From Acanthaster planci (Eukaryota > Echinodermata > Asteroidea > Valvatida > Acanthasteridae): DNA of 64,000 bases. Each line of letters starts with the position of its first letter. Positions within the stretch are counted from its first letter, which is position 1. Below the pieces are notes generated by a model. That model saw only the letters and a list, made by a program, of their open reading frames with translations, was not told where the DNA came from and did not search any database. Positions 49,401-60,929 of the stretch are shown here, in pieces. Position numbers and translations under genes: made by a program. The stretch lies in the NCBI RefSeq assembly GCF_001949145.1, contig NW_019091548.1, positions 182,101-246,100 on the forward strand, in the 5' to 3' direction.

Positions 49401-52400
49401 AATCATTGAAACCTGCTCAATATGTGACCGTTGGATGAAAGAAAGCTTTGCAGTCAGATATTTTTACCTCCCTTCTTTCGTGTTCCTTCGCCATGTCGCC
49501 ACAAACTCATATATTCATGTGCAAAAAAGACAGGAAAATATTCAGTCAGACCATGCAGCAGCTAACATATCTGATAGACCTTCCCTGCACTCTAAAAACT
49601 CCCGGGTCATTGACCAGGGTCCCATTTGGCGTGACCTCTTTCTGTGTCATATTATGACCCAGAGAGGGTCAAATACGAACTGAAAGGGGGTCATTTTTTT
49701 ACCCGTAAAAGGGTCACGCCGAATAGAACCCAATGCTGGGTCAATCTGACCCGGGAGTTTTTAGAGTGTGGAAAAAAGAATGGAAAAAATGAATTGGATT
49801 CCCGCAGGCCTAAAAGTTTAAATATATTTTGTGTGCGATTATATAACAGCTTCTGACGGAAAAACGTCACAGAAAAAATCGGGTCGGCTGCAAAAGAGTC
49901 GAGTAGCGAGGCCTACAGAGAGACACAGACCGCAACCGTCGTCATCACAGGTAAAACTATTTGACGTTTGTTAATTGATTAAATAACCAGTTTTTAGCGC
50001 ACATAAATCTGTGTTTGATGTCAACCAGAAAGCTCCATGAAAGAGTAATCGATAAATGATCATAATAATCGGCGAAAGTTCCTTCTTGGACATTCTTTGG
50101 ACTGTTACTGGCGTTAGCAAGTGTTTTAAGGCTTAATTTTCATCTTGTTTTACAGTTCTAAAGTGATATGTGGCCGATTACATTCTACGGTACCTTTAAA
50201 AGATGTCTCTGATCAAAGAAACTGTATCCACTGAGTTATAGTTTTAATGACAAGATCATAGGGATACAGATAAACGCATAACTGTGGTTGCATTTCCCAC
50301 GGTTTACTGCACTGTTTACAAATAAATATAATTCATATAATATTTGTATTTTTATATAATAATATAAAGTATGGTTTGGGCAGAAGCTGCGAAATGTGAC
50401 GATTAGGAAATAAAAAGTCAACACTCTCAATTTGAATTAACGTGTCTTTTCGTATCAGATGTTTCCAAAGTCAAGTGAAAGTGTGTCAGCGGGAAGCCTT
50501 TCCCCAGAACAGTATGTAAATAGCCTTCTTCACAGTCGGTTACATGGTTACCCTGCATCTTTCTGGGACGAGCCCATTCGGAATGACATCAGCCAATCAC
50601 AGCGGACAACAGGTGAGGCAAATACGCATTCGAATTGTTTTGATGAATTTCTTGTAGTGAGCTTTAATGGCCATTATGATGTCTCTTAGCTTCGCCTAGT
50701 TTTTGTTTTTATTGACTTCTCCTCCAGTGTGTCTAAAAAAGACTTGTGTTCTAGAACTTTAACAACCTCAATTTGATGTATCCCATTGGAAATTTCATCA
50801 AAGAAGGAATTTTGTTCTCATAGGCAAACAAATAGAGGAAGTTATACAGCTAAGGGAACAAATAAAAAGAATTTGTCTCTCTGGCATACCCCGTGTATCC
50901 TTCCAAACAAAACATACAGTCGTAGTTTACCGGTTAAAAACGAAAGTATCCTTCACCACGGACCTTGCTTTAACATTGTTTTTTTCTGGTCCAGATTTTT
51001 CTCGTTCCCACGATCCCTTCAGGAATCTATTTGAAGGTGACTAGTGAATGAGGAAATGGAGTTTAACAATCATGGGAAACGAATTTCAGTGTTTGTGAGC
51101 TGTAATAATGAAAAGGATGGAGCAAAGCAACATGAGCTGGCTGGCCGAGGGATCTTTTATTTTTGTCAATTTTTTTTGTCCGGATGCGGCTTGGCACCGA
51201 ATGGAATCCATGGCAAAACATGACGCTTATAGTTCATTGTAATTTGAAATGTCTTCGGAGATGTATTACTGTCACTTATTGCAACAGTAACATTTTCACC
51301 AATTCCAGTGTACGTTGTGTATGGACGGAGAGTATTGTCTTGTTTGAACACCTTAGTTAGGTAATGTGCAGAGTACAATGTCGAAATGAAATGGATATGT
51401 TGAGTCTGGTAAGATAATATGCTCTCAGTGACTTATAATTTTTGGTGGTTTGTTCGCGATCGTTTCAGAACAATGGGGCCCCACTATCACTTACACCAAC
51501 CGCCATTCACCAATAAGGCACGACTTGTCCCTATATCCAACCCCACCGTCCTCAAACCAGAGCACTAACGACCCGCTCAACCTCAGCTCAGCCCACCCAT
51601 CTGAGGTGCCGGTCTCGTCTCCGCCCGCTTACCCCCACCATGGGCGGGGGATGTACCCGTCGCTCTACGCAATCAGCAGCTCACGGAGGCACGAGTCGGC
51701 CGTTGGTTCCCGGGGTAGTGAACTGATGGAGTACATTGCCGAAGGGAGGCAAAGGACTGGCGAAATCGTTAGCGCCGACGGTTACCAGGAACAGCTGCAT
51801 GATGCAGGTATGTCTCGAAAGAGTTTTCTCTTCTTTCTCTCTTTCTCTTAACTGCAATTTTTAGACATTTCCGCAGTTGTAAAAAAAATTACATCATAAA
51901 CCTCAACAAAAATTTCATTTAAACAAAGGCATATGATTCAACTGAGAAAGTAATATCATCGATTAATTAAAAGATGAATAGTATGCCTTCCAAGAAAAAG
52001 ATTTCATGCTCTTTTCCTGATGCACACAGTTAGTTTGTCGCTGCTTGGACCCATTATTTCCTTTGTGTACTGCAGTACCTTTCGATGTTGACGTCATTGA
52101 ATCTGAAACTGAGTTGTCCTCCGTGATCGCTAGTTTCGTGTTTAATTTTGATCGAGTGAAAGTGTTTCACACAGGTCTTTTTAAATAGATGTTTGGAGAG
52201 TGATGCCGTTATCTCGTCCCGTTCACGTGTTGTTTTAAAATTTGCAACAGGAATTAATCAGTGTGCTTTTATTCCCCATGGTGGTTTCCTTCTGGTTGTT
52301 AAAAAATGAGTCGTCATTTCCTTGTGTTTGCCTTTCGCTGTACTTTGAAAAACCTGTGCTCATTGACTATTGCACAGAACTAAGCTCGTGTATTGCACGC

Positions 52401-55400
52401 AACCCGTGTTTGAGTTGGCTCACAGGTCTTCGTTTGAAAGTGCTGAATCGACTTCAACCGCGAATTTCATGATAGGGAGGTGACAGTCTTTTATACCACT
52501 TAGATATATCAATTTTCAAAACCAAATTCTTTCAGAGTATTTCCGAATTGGAGGGTCCTTTCTTATGCGACTCACTAAACTTTTGCGTTATTTAGTCTTA
52601 ACTATGCAGCCTTAATGTTTAGTTTTTTCAAGCCGGAGCTGTTTTTAGACAGTACTAATAGATTACAAATGAAAGTGTCTTTTTGGCACATACTCGAATT
52701 TTTATCAGAACAAAATGAAAGTTTTTGTTCCGTCTTTTCATTGGACATACATTGTTATTTGATGTACGGAATAACAAAAAATCTTGACGTGCTACAGGGT
52801 TTGGAAGACAAAAATTAAACAGCTTTTGCTGCAACGTTCGTCTGCGCAGTCTCACAGATGTTATATCCTGTCGTTCATAGATCTTTCTTTGTTTTTTGTT
52901 TCTCATAACAGAAAGCAATTGCAGTAGCATCCCTTCAGACGAGGAAATTGTCGATGTAAGACTCAGTATTTCTTACGGTGAAATATCTTAGTGAGCTCTT
53001 TGTTGTCTGTTCCCCATGGGAGGCACAAAGTTGTAATATTTTCATTATTAATTAGTCTACAACAAAATTCCCAAACACATTGAGTTTTCCACAGAGCACA
53101 CAGTAAATATGATTCATTATCGTGCTATCACGAACAGACTTAGAAATATAAAAGAAAAAAATGTGTAACGACCTTTCATCTTTGCGTGTGATTTTAATCA
53201 CAATATTAAATGAAATAATGTGGAGAAATTGAAGTTAATTGATCATCCTTTCGGAAACTGTGTCGGAATAACGTACGATTTTTAGTGCAAAATTTTCACA
53301 CGGATTTACTATGTTTGATATAATCACAATAGGTGGTATAAATATGGAAAGTAAATCATACTAGAGTAAATTGAACTAATTATCCTTTACTTTTGGAATG
53401 ACCTGGCTGAACTTTGGTTGCGTATGCAGCACAAAACGGCGCCCTCTATTGACGGTTATGGCAACTTTTTATCATCTGTCTAGACGCAACGTCAAAGAAA
53501 AATAAGGCTATTCAGCAAATTGTCATCAGTTCCCTTGGGAATTAGCCGTCCAGAAATATTGACCAAATATAGAGAGGCTTGTCAAACCCCTCATTCAGAC
53601 AAAAGGAACTTTTTAGGGGTACTAGAAATTGAATTTCACGGACAGAAGTTGTCGCGATCGCCCCTTATGGTAGTGCGAAAGTTATTCTTGCTCTTATATG
53701 GAGTGCGTTTTGGAGATGACGATGATTCTAAACGGCTGACAAAGACAAATATTCTTAGCTTTCGCTTTTCGGCGTAAAATTTAAATTAGTATTAATTTGA
53801 AATAACGTAGATGGAGGTCTTTTCGGAGATTGCATGCACAGTTGGGGACTCGGCTCTAAAATTATGCCTTCTAACCGAAAAATTAATATATTTTTGGAGG
53901 TGTTCCAATATCCACTTGCGTCACTCCCCACTCCTCAAATTCTGGACAGTAATTGGTCACTTCCGTTTTAACTGACACTTGAACTTGCGGCAGCTCGTTG
54001 ACTTGATTGGCTGTTTCCTAGTCCTCCAGCCTCAGAGTACGCCATTGGTTGTTGCACAGTCACTGCTGTGTAATTTGCATCACTAACTGACGGTTTATAT
54101 CTCACCGGCAGATTGTGGACGACATGACCAAGAACAGCCCAATGAACAGTCCAACTCGGACATCACCGTTCGATGGCAACAATAACAGTAACTCGTCATC
54201 CTATTGGCAGACAAGCACACTGGACAACAAGCACTTTCTAAGCGACGAGCGCATGATACCTTCGACAAGTGGTACGCACATGCTGTTCGCATAGTTCAAT
54301 TAGCTCTCGAATTCCTCTTTTAAATTCGATTTGTATCCACTCAAATGGTCATATATTCCAACGAGAACCTGTAGCAACACCGGGCATCTAGCTAGGATGG
54401 ATGGGCAACTCGTCTTCGTTTTTATAACTCTATTTTTAGTCGGGCTTTCCACTTTCGTTTTTCACCCATTATTGTACAGGCGCTAATATTAACTATCTAA
54501 TGATAATTCTCAGCTATTTACGTCCCAAGTGCTTGTTTTGACAACAGCAAAAGGATGATTCACCAGCAAAAGATTTGAAATTATATCTTCCCCTGCTGCC
54601 TCACTTTTGCGATGATCATGAATGTTAGAGGACATGCTAAAACGTACATAAATTTTGGCTCTAAAAGAGTCGCTAGTGGTTAGCTCCCTGCTGATGTAGT
54701 GCAAATGCTAAAGAGAAGTAAAATATGGACGAAATTTTTATTTCAAAATCTTCACAGGAAATGTCTTTCAGGTAACTATCAATGCTGGGATAATGGTCAG
54801 GTTACTGGCAACATTTGTACGCAGATTCCAGTATCCCATTATAATTATTGCACATGGACAAACTCGATATATTTTTAAGATTCTGAATAAAAGATATGTT
54901 TTTTCATAACGCAGAATTGTCGATGAGACCACCCCCTCCTGATTACAATTCGTACCAGAACTCAAGCCACGCCTTCAAAGTGGAATCAAGGGCATCCTGT
55001 GAATACATGAAACCAGAGGTTTATCGTGATCTCACTGAAGGTATTCAATACATTAAGCAAATTAAACGTATTTCCCTTGACTCCGCCCTATTCCAAGGAA
55101 CTTGGTAACTGCTGGGCAAACAATATTGATGGGCAATTCTAGCTGTATCCATGGAATCAGTCGAAAACCAACTATATATGGCAGTATACATTAATAGGCG
55201 TTTTGGCTTTGAGCCTGTTTTGGTTAAAGAGTCTTGAGTGGAGAACCACTTGTTGCCTCTATGACTGTTTCTTGTATACCTTGCATAACTCCTTCGAAAG
55301 AAATTTATTTTGTTCTGGCTGCTACCACAAACCATAATCTGATAGTTCCCGTTTTGGTCTTTTTTTACATTAGAGTCAGTCTGGCATGCTTTGCCCATGA

Positions 55401-55503
55401 CTATTTGTTTTCTCAACCACAATGGGTTACTTTTTTCATTTATTTCTCAGCAGGGAACAGAATAACCGAGACAAGTTCAGGCACCTGCTTCTACGTTATG
55501 TGA
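40140..55503 (+). CDS. IRF1/2-like: Interferon regulatory factor, IRF1/IRF2 type (nine coding exons)
   Basis: Joined parts: 40140-40428, 49198-49380, 49850-49950, 50459-50612, 51469-51807, 52912-52955, 54112-54271, 54915-55040, 55454-55503; 481 residues. IRFs are nuclear transcription factors that bind GAAA repeats in immune-response promoters. Residues 40-153 form the IRF DNA-binding domain: five tryptophans at 45, 60, 72, 80 and 92 keep exactly the spacing of vertebrate IRF1 (15, 12, 8, 12), and the recognition helix [14 protein letters not shown] has the DNA-contacting Arg118, Cys119, Asn122 and Ser123. The loop before the helix is two residues longer than in IRF1. A 39-residue Ser/Pro-rich N-terminal extension precedes the usual start. 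The C-terminal 320 residues lack the IAD1 domain of IRF3-9, fitting the IRF1/2 branch. They carry two PPxY motifs (PPAY 294-297, PPDY 431-434) and two sumoylation-like sites (FKVE 444-447, MKPE 455-458). Confidence 0.9.
43363..43552. mobile_element. MITE with ACTAAARMCACTGTTRCTATACC ends (IRF intron 2)
   Basis: Terminal inverted repeats of about 34 bases: the left starts ACTAAAGACACTGTTGCTAT and continues ACCTCGTGATTCGG; the right is its complement with a few differences. Total length 190 bases, no coding capacity. Confidence 0.75.
44561..44626. repeat. (TTTG)n microsatellite with GGGGTGTT interruption
   Basis: Two TTTG runs flank the interruption GGGGTGTTGGGGTG. Confidence 0.9.
49198..49380 (+). 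CDS. IRF1/2-like: IRF coding exon 3 (recognition helix)
   Basis: The acceptor TCACATTTCGCAG precedes the exon. It encodes residues 97-157 with [20 protein letters not shown] and [15 protein letters not shown], the recognition helix and last strands of the IRF domain. It ends with the basic KKARRTRT, a likely nuclear-localisation element, in phase 1 at GTAAGT. Confidence 0.92.
49588..49768. mobile_element. MITE with CACTCTAAAAACTCCCGGG ends (IRF intron 3)
   Basis: Perfect 22-base terminal inverted repeats (49588-49609 and 49747-49768). The 181-base element lies 81 bases before coding exon 4 and contains repeated GGGTCA/TGACCC units. No coding capacity. Confidence 0.8.
49850..49950 (+). CDS. 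IRF1/2-like: IRF coding exon 4
   Basis: The acceptor ATTATATAACAG is followed by residues 158-191, a basic Ser-rich linker ([28 protein letters not shown]). It ends in phase 0 at CAG|GTAAAA. The basic clusters suggest further nuclear-localisation signal. Confidence 0.8.
49951..50458 (+). other. Intron 4 of the IRF gene
   Basis: 508 bases, AT-rich; nothing recognised. Confidence 0.75.
50459..50612 (+). CDS. IRF1/2-like: IRF coding exon 5
   Basis: The acceptor TTTCGTATCAG leads into residues 192-242 ([29 protein letters not shown]). Phase 0 in, phase 1 out at CAG|GTGAGG. No known domain; Ser-rich with one SP site. Confidence 0.8.
50613..51468 (+). other. Intron 5 of the IRF gene
   Basis: 856 bases; nothing recognised. 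Confidence 0.75.
51469..51807 (+). CDS. IRF1/2-like: IRF coding exon 6 (largest, Pro/Ser-rich)
   Basis: The acceptor CGATCGTTTCAG opens residues 243-355. The exon contains DPLNLS (277-282), close to a CtBP-type PxDLS motif, and SPPAYP with a PPxY motif. Phase 1 in and out, donor GTATGT. The composition (Pro, Ser, Tyr, His) suggests a disordered transactivation or regulatory segment. Confidence 0.85.
51808..52911 (+). other. Intron 6 of the IRF gene
   Basis: 1.1 kb; nothing recognised. Confidence 0.7.
52912..52955 (+). CDS. IRF1/2-like: IRF coding exon 7 (microexon, acidic)
   Basis: A 44-base exon between TTTCTCATAACAG and GTAAGA encodes residues 356-370, [15 protein letters not shown]. It is the only coding exon that enters in phase 1 and leaves in phase 0. 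The frame into exon 8 is kept only if this exon is included, because skipping it would shift the frame. Confidence 0.75.
52956..54111 (+). other. Intron 7 of the IRF gene
   Basis: 1.16 kb; contains a CTCF-like core at 53439-53447 (minus). Confidence 0.7.
53439..53447 (-). promoter_or_regulatory. CTCF-like core AGAGGGCGC (reverse)
   Basis: The minus strand reads GTCAATAGAGGGCGCCG. It is convergent with the forward core at 20673. Motif match only. Confidence 0.25.
54112..54271 (+). CDS. IRF1/2-like: IRF coding exon 8
   Basis: The acceptor TCTCACCGGCAG precedes residues 371-423 ([33 protein letters not shown]). Three SP/TSP sites and an Asn/Ser-rich stretch suggest a phosphorylatable disordered segment. 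Phase 0 in, phase 1 out at GTACGC. Confidence 0.85.
54272..54914 (+). other. Intron 8 of the IRF gene
   Basis: 643 bases; nothing recognised. Confidence 0.75.
54915..55040 (+). CDS. IRF1/2-like: IRF coding exon 9 (PPxY and sumoylation-like sites)
   Basis: The acceptor TTTCATAACGCAG opens residues 424-465. The exon holds PPPPDYNSY (PPxY), AFKVES and YMKPEV (two hydrophobic-Lys-x-Glu sites). Vertebrate IRF1 and IRF2 are sumoylated in this C-terminal region. Phase 1 in and out, donor GTATTC. Confidence 0.85.
55041..55450 (+). other. Intron 9 of the IRF gene
   Basis: 410 bases, ending in a tandem acceptor CAGCAG that allows the exon to start at 55451 or 55454. Confidence 0.7.
55454..55503 (+). 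CDS. IRF1/2-like: IRF coding exon 10 (last 16 codons and stop)
   Basis: After TATTTCTCAGCAG the frame reads [16 protein letters not shown] and stops at 55501-55503. If the upstream AG is used, one extra codon is added and the protein has 482 residues. The exon is short and weakly conserved in composition, so alternative terminal exons are possible. Confidence 0.7.
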
Positions 55504-56935
55504 GCTCGGTCTCTCGCGTGTCGTCTGCTTGATGTTTGATCTGACAGCACTCTTGCTCTGCGGAACAATGAAACGATGAACCACCGATACAACTTGCATT
55601 AAGATGTTGATGCTTCCAATGCCTGCTTTGTACACCAGCTAAATGTTCTAATGTGCATTGTTTGGGCATTGAAATAACAATAGTTTCGGCTGGCCGATCT
55701 GTGTGATGGTTGCATGAAGAGTCTGAAGCACGTTGGCTGTCTGATGTGATCTTGTTCGCTTCTTGTGCTTTTTTTCCATATGGCGTTAGATTTTATGGCA
55801 TCACGTGCACCCATTTATGCTGGTTCTAGACTGAATTTGGTTTCTGCAGTGTTTGTTCTTGTTTAATCAAAGAAACTCGGCCCTGAATTCTACATTAGCC
55901 ACAGTGAGCACGACCCTGCATGGACTCTTGGGAATAAAATATAACATGTGGATGTGTATCTCTGTCTAGGGAATGTAAAAACCGAGGTGGTCCCTGTTGC
56001 TTGTACATTTACGGCACTTATGTCTGCATATTGGTTTATATTGGATGCTTTAGTAATATCTCATGCAGTGATCCTGTATGGATAGAATGGCTTTGAAATT
56101 GTTGAGTATATTAGTCTGGCGAATTAACATGCAAATTTTTTCTGTGTCTTCATTTAGACGAGTTGAAACCAGTTTGTACTAAGTGGTAACTTTGGTATTG
56201 TGTTTGTTTGGGGGAGATTTCACGCTTTATGTCGGCATTGATTGAATATTGCCTCTTCTGTTCTTTAAAATGATCTCTGCAATTGGTGCCATGTCTTCTT
56301 ATGCCGATTCCTAATTGTAAATAATGCCAAATAAATAAAACCCGCACTGAACACTGAAACGATGTTTACATACAAATTTAAGTCGTATGTGAATCTTATA
56401 TCCTTATAAGAAGCAACGCGCTTTGAAACAGCGTACGCACCATGCTGTCATGAAAAATATTAGAACTAGTCGTTTCCCACTTAACTGGAATACTTTGAGC
56501 AGTTCTGATTTGTTGTGATTTGAATGTTTTCATTCGAAAGTCATGTAGGACGTGTAGAAGGGCCATAAACACAAACTGAATTTTGTCCCTTTGTCTTCTT
56601 TCATGGCCACTATTCTTGTTCGAAATAAAATTTGGGGTCATGACGTATTTAGATGTATTTTTCGATATTCTTATATAATGTGGCACAGAGTGCGTCCAAA
56701 ATATTATTTGTTGGCTATGAAAGTTACTAGATGTACAGTTATTAAGAGAAACAACCATACCCACTTTAACGAATGAGTAGATACTCATGAAAAATTGTCA
56801 TTGGAAGTCCGATAAAGAACACTGTAAATAGACTATCTGTATATAAGAGAAGTAAAGTCCTTTCAAATGTAAGAAAGTTTTAAAGCTCCCATTTTCCCTT
56901 CCCATTTTGTAAATAAAACTTTTGCTACATTTTCC
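55504..56935 (+). other. 3' UTR of the IRF gene
   Basis: About 1.4 kb of non-coding sequence with AATAAA at 55933, 56330 and 56912. The use of alternative poly(A) sites would give UTRs of about 0.45, 0.85 and 1.43 kb. Confidence 0.55.
56912..56917 (+). terminator. Distal poly(A) signal AATAAA of the IRF gene
   Basis: AATAAA is followed about 25 bases later by a T/G-rich stretch (TTTGGTCTTCGTCGG, then GTTTGATTTTTTGTG), the usual layout of a cleavage site. Confidence 0.5.
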
Positions 56936-59900
56936 ATGCTTTGGTCTTCGTCGGGATTTCGTTTGATTTTTTGTGACAATTTATTATCTCTCATAAATAA
57001 TGGGTTGACAGAATACTAGATTTCTTTTGTGTGTGTAGAAAATTTAAGCAGTCAAAATAATGACAGAATCGTTTTCTGTTAAAAAAAAACTGTTGCTTTG
57101 ATTTTAAGATAACAATGTGAAAGTTTGCATTGTTTGATTTCAAGTAGACCCTGCGGGTCGGAATAGTTTGATTTCACCCCTATGGTACGCATAAATTGGA
57201 CTTCGCCGTTACGTCTAGGCAATGAAATTGAGGTATTGGTCCACGATGGAGAACTGTCGACTTTGATTGAGGTTAATTTTGTTAGCCGTTTTGGTGAAAT
57301 TATGTAATCGTCTTTGGATGATCATTTTCAATTTCAAGATTATATTTTTTAAAAATTTTCTTGCAGTTTTTAGGTGTAGTTGTGACTGTTGTATTGTCAA
57401 AATGTTACCTTTTATGATAAACAGTTTTTTGAAACAATTCATTTTGAAATGAGTACCGTGCCAATCCATTCTTTATTTTAAACTGTTTGGGGAAACCTGT
57501 AATGACAATGATACGGTACTTCCGTTAGTATACATTTGAATGTTTATCTGACTAATTGACTGATATTATGCTGTGGGTTTTTCTCAGGCAAGGAAGTGAA
57601 CGGATGATTTGGATGAATAAAGTCGCATTTTGTGAAATTATACAATGCCAAGAAGTCTCTTACATCCTTATTGTGGTATATGTCTGCAAGAAGCTGTTGC
57701 AATTTGCTCTTGATAATTTGAGTGCCCGTCAGAGTTTTGATGATATGAGATCTTACGGGGTGAGGGAGGGAGAGAGCCTTACCCGTCACGGACATGCGAG
57801 AGTAACTGAGGTCCCTCATTAACAGTGAACAAAACTACGACTCGGAGGATATCAAGTTTCTGCCAAATTGCATTCTAATTCCTACATAATTGTGAAGACA
57901 GTTGGGGATGAGAAGATTGGGCGGAAATTAATGGGTTTATTCAATGCAATTTGTAATAAATCCATCGGATATCGCATCTCGTTTTTATTTTCAATCGTCA
58001 ATTTAAAGAGTACTTTGGTGCCTTTTTTAGTTTTTTTAGGCTAATGGCTATCCATATTCATGAATAACATTGTGATGCATATTTGGTAGGAAACTCAATT
58101 TGATGTGTTTTGCTGTCGACATTATTATCCTTTTATGATTCTGTGTTGTGTTAGTACATGAGAATAAGTCAACAAGCAACTCCATCTAAGATTTTTTTAT
58201 CAATGAACAAATTTTGGTTCACAGTTTGAATGGGAAACCCCTTAAAATGAAAAGTATTTATCCTAAAACAATGGTATTATCAACAACATTCTCAATTTTT
58301 CAGTAAAGCATAACGTCAGATATTTTTCATACGTTGAAGAGGACTATCAAGTCGCACAAAAGTGTTCTGGAAAAAGAAAAATAAAAACGCTCGGACCCTT
58401 TCAATGCTGCTGAACAGTCAACTGCCCAAAAAGATGACCCACAGGCAGAGACATGGTAAATCAAATGCTGCCATTTGTCATGAAGTGCAATGATAACATG
58501 TAACAGTTCCTCACATGATTCCAAGGTGCCTTGTTTATTTTTGGTAAATCTTTCAATCAACCAGTGCAATGTATTTTCATTTTTCAGGGTGTGGTGTTTA
58601 ATTATGTAAAAAAATACAGGGAGTAGAAACTGAAGAAAGTGGCGCATTAGGAGTTGAAACACAATGGAACAATTGTTCAGTTATTATTTAATTTCACTCG
58701 CTAGCTGTTACTGATATCTTATTGCAGCCATGAGGGCATCACGGGGTGAGGAGGATATATGCAAGTCATAAGAAATCAAAATCGAAACAAAATTTAAATA
58801 TACACTGTAGGCCCTGTGCTTATATTTCGCATTTTAGGTTTCGACCTAGCAACACAACTAGCCGTATTTGTATTTGGAAAATCCCCTTTTACTTGCAGCA
58901 TAATTTTATTTAGTGCACAATAAACTACCAAACTGTCACACAAACCAAGCAGGGAATAACTTCAGTTGGTCCGTGTTTCTCAACAGCGCGTGGGACCTTC
59001 CCGTGATTTTTTATCAAGTGCTGTCACGAATCATTTCCTGTCAACCACCTATCTATCACGATCTAGGAGGTGAGGATTTTCGCGCAATCCCCGTCTCTCC
59101 TTACACCCGATTGGGAAAACAATTTAGTTAGTTATGTTCTCAGAATCTGACGTTAAATATTCAACGCGAGTGATCCTAAACACCGAATGGCAGGCTCTCC
59201 CCATGGTGCCAACCACAGGCGCGTGTAGAGCAGGCGCGAGACGGGTCACGGCAGTGCAGTACGCACGACCAGCAACAAGAGTGTGACTGCACGTAACCGC
59301 TTCGGGAAAAATCCCATTGTTCCCGGAAAGGTACAAACAAAGAAAAGAAACACGCGACTCTCTCTGGAGACTGTCTGTTATATTTGGGCTCTCAATTTTG
59401 AAACAGTATATGAGTGCAAAAAAACACCAAAAGATCGATAATGTCTTCCACTTTCTTTTTCATTACGTTATAACACCATTTCTCTTTTATTTTGATAAGT
59501 TTGGCCCATTTGGAATTCATTCATCTCCCTTAGGATTTCAGTTCATATAAATTACAATGGGCAACACACGGGAGCATGGAAAGTAGTTAAAGGAATCTAT
59601 TTTTTTCTGGCCAATAAGAAGTGAAATTCTGATAACACAGACTTCGGCTAAGAATATAGATATAAATGGAAAATGCATGCATGCATGCTTGGATTACATG
59701 TACTACCTGCTAACTTCACTGGAGTGAAAGTTGGGCTTATAAACAGGTTTACAAGAATCACAGCAGAATGTTAGTAGTAAGAGGAATTATACTATGCCCT
59801 CAAACTTTAAAAGGAGAAATGATACAGGAAAAGTGACTTGAATACTTGTAGGAAAGCTGTCTTGTAATGTTACGTGACGTTCAATTTCCTTAGTGGCAGT

Positions 59901-60929
59901 TAAAGGGAGAAATTTAAACATTTTGGTATTGGTGCTGATGAAATTTACACATTCATGACTAAAGCGTGATATGAACTAAGGCAAGACAGTATTGACTCCG
60001 TAGCTCTGTGTACAAACAATCACTCATACCTACAGTTTCTTCTAGGTTCCACTTTTTCCTGGTTTGTCGAGTTGAGTAGCCTTGTTTGGACAATGTCATT
60101 GGCCAATGTTCTTCAAAGCTTTACGGTTGCGTTAATTTTAAAGGACAAATTTGGTACTACATTTTGACGAGTAATGCCTTGTCTGACAAGGGAAAAAGTG
60201 CCCTCTAAAATGTACTGATGGAAAGGACTTTAAAAATGAAAAAACTACCACCTTCTTGTCACAGTAATATAACAGAAGTATGAACCGGTAGATATTGTTT
60301 GTACTGTTTTAACACAAACAGTATGTACTGAAAACAAGATGAGCTAAAATGTCCACTGAATTTTTCCTTTGAACGAGGTATGTTACAGCTGTCAATCATT
60401 CTGTTCGCTTCTACAGAAGCCTCATCGGAAACAAAACGCTGAGAATCTGCCTTTCTTTTTTCTCAACAAATCAGTTTTAATTTTGCTGGCATCCCTTGGA
60501 AGACTGCACTTTACGTATGCTTCGGAGGGAAATTATTATCGGCGCATGTCAGGGCATTTGCATGCGTAAAACCGGGGACATGAGAATTCGTGCAAGGTAA
60601 CGCAGCTGCTTCATTTCATGAAATTTATGTCTCATTTCAATCTTTGGGAAACAAACACTATCTGTCCAAAATTATTTTCATGATAATATAAGTCCTAACG
60701 TGTTTTGTGAAAATATACTTAGAAATAGTGTCAGAGTTGTCAAAACAAGTGGTTTTTGTAAAAAGTTCTTTTAGTAAGTGGTAGTTTGTTTACGTTTTGA
60801 TGTGATTTGTGAAGGCTCGAAACAAAGACTTTTTCTGAAGTTTTCCAAAGTGGGCTGTGGTGGAGAAAGGTGTGAAGGTTTTAGATTTGCTGATGGTTTT
60901 CTGCTATATTTTTTTCTCTTCCCGACCAG
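56936..60929. other. Intergenic stretch after the IRF gene
   Basis: Two unrecognised frames stand out (minus 57544-57819 with an equally long plus frame, and minus 58327-58662), but neither has motifs or splice context I can defend. No other content was recognised. Confidence 0.5.

Noticed and set aside
50459-50689. Exon 5 read as an independent small gene starting at its ATG
   Set aside because: The segment is flanked by an acceptor and a donor that keep the IRF frame, so the ATG is an internal Met codon (residue 192).
57544-57822. Overlapping 91-codon minus and 88-codon plus frames
   Set aside because: Both strands are open over the same bases, neither has recognisable motifs or splice sites, so I cannot choose a coding strand.
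58327-58662. A 111-codon minus-strand frame with natural-looking composition
   Set aside because: No motif, no supporting splice or promoter signals, and AT-rich codon use like the surrounding non-coding DNA.
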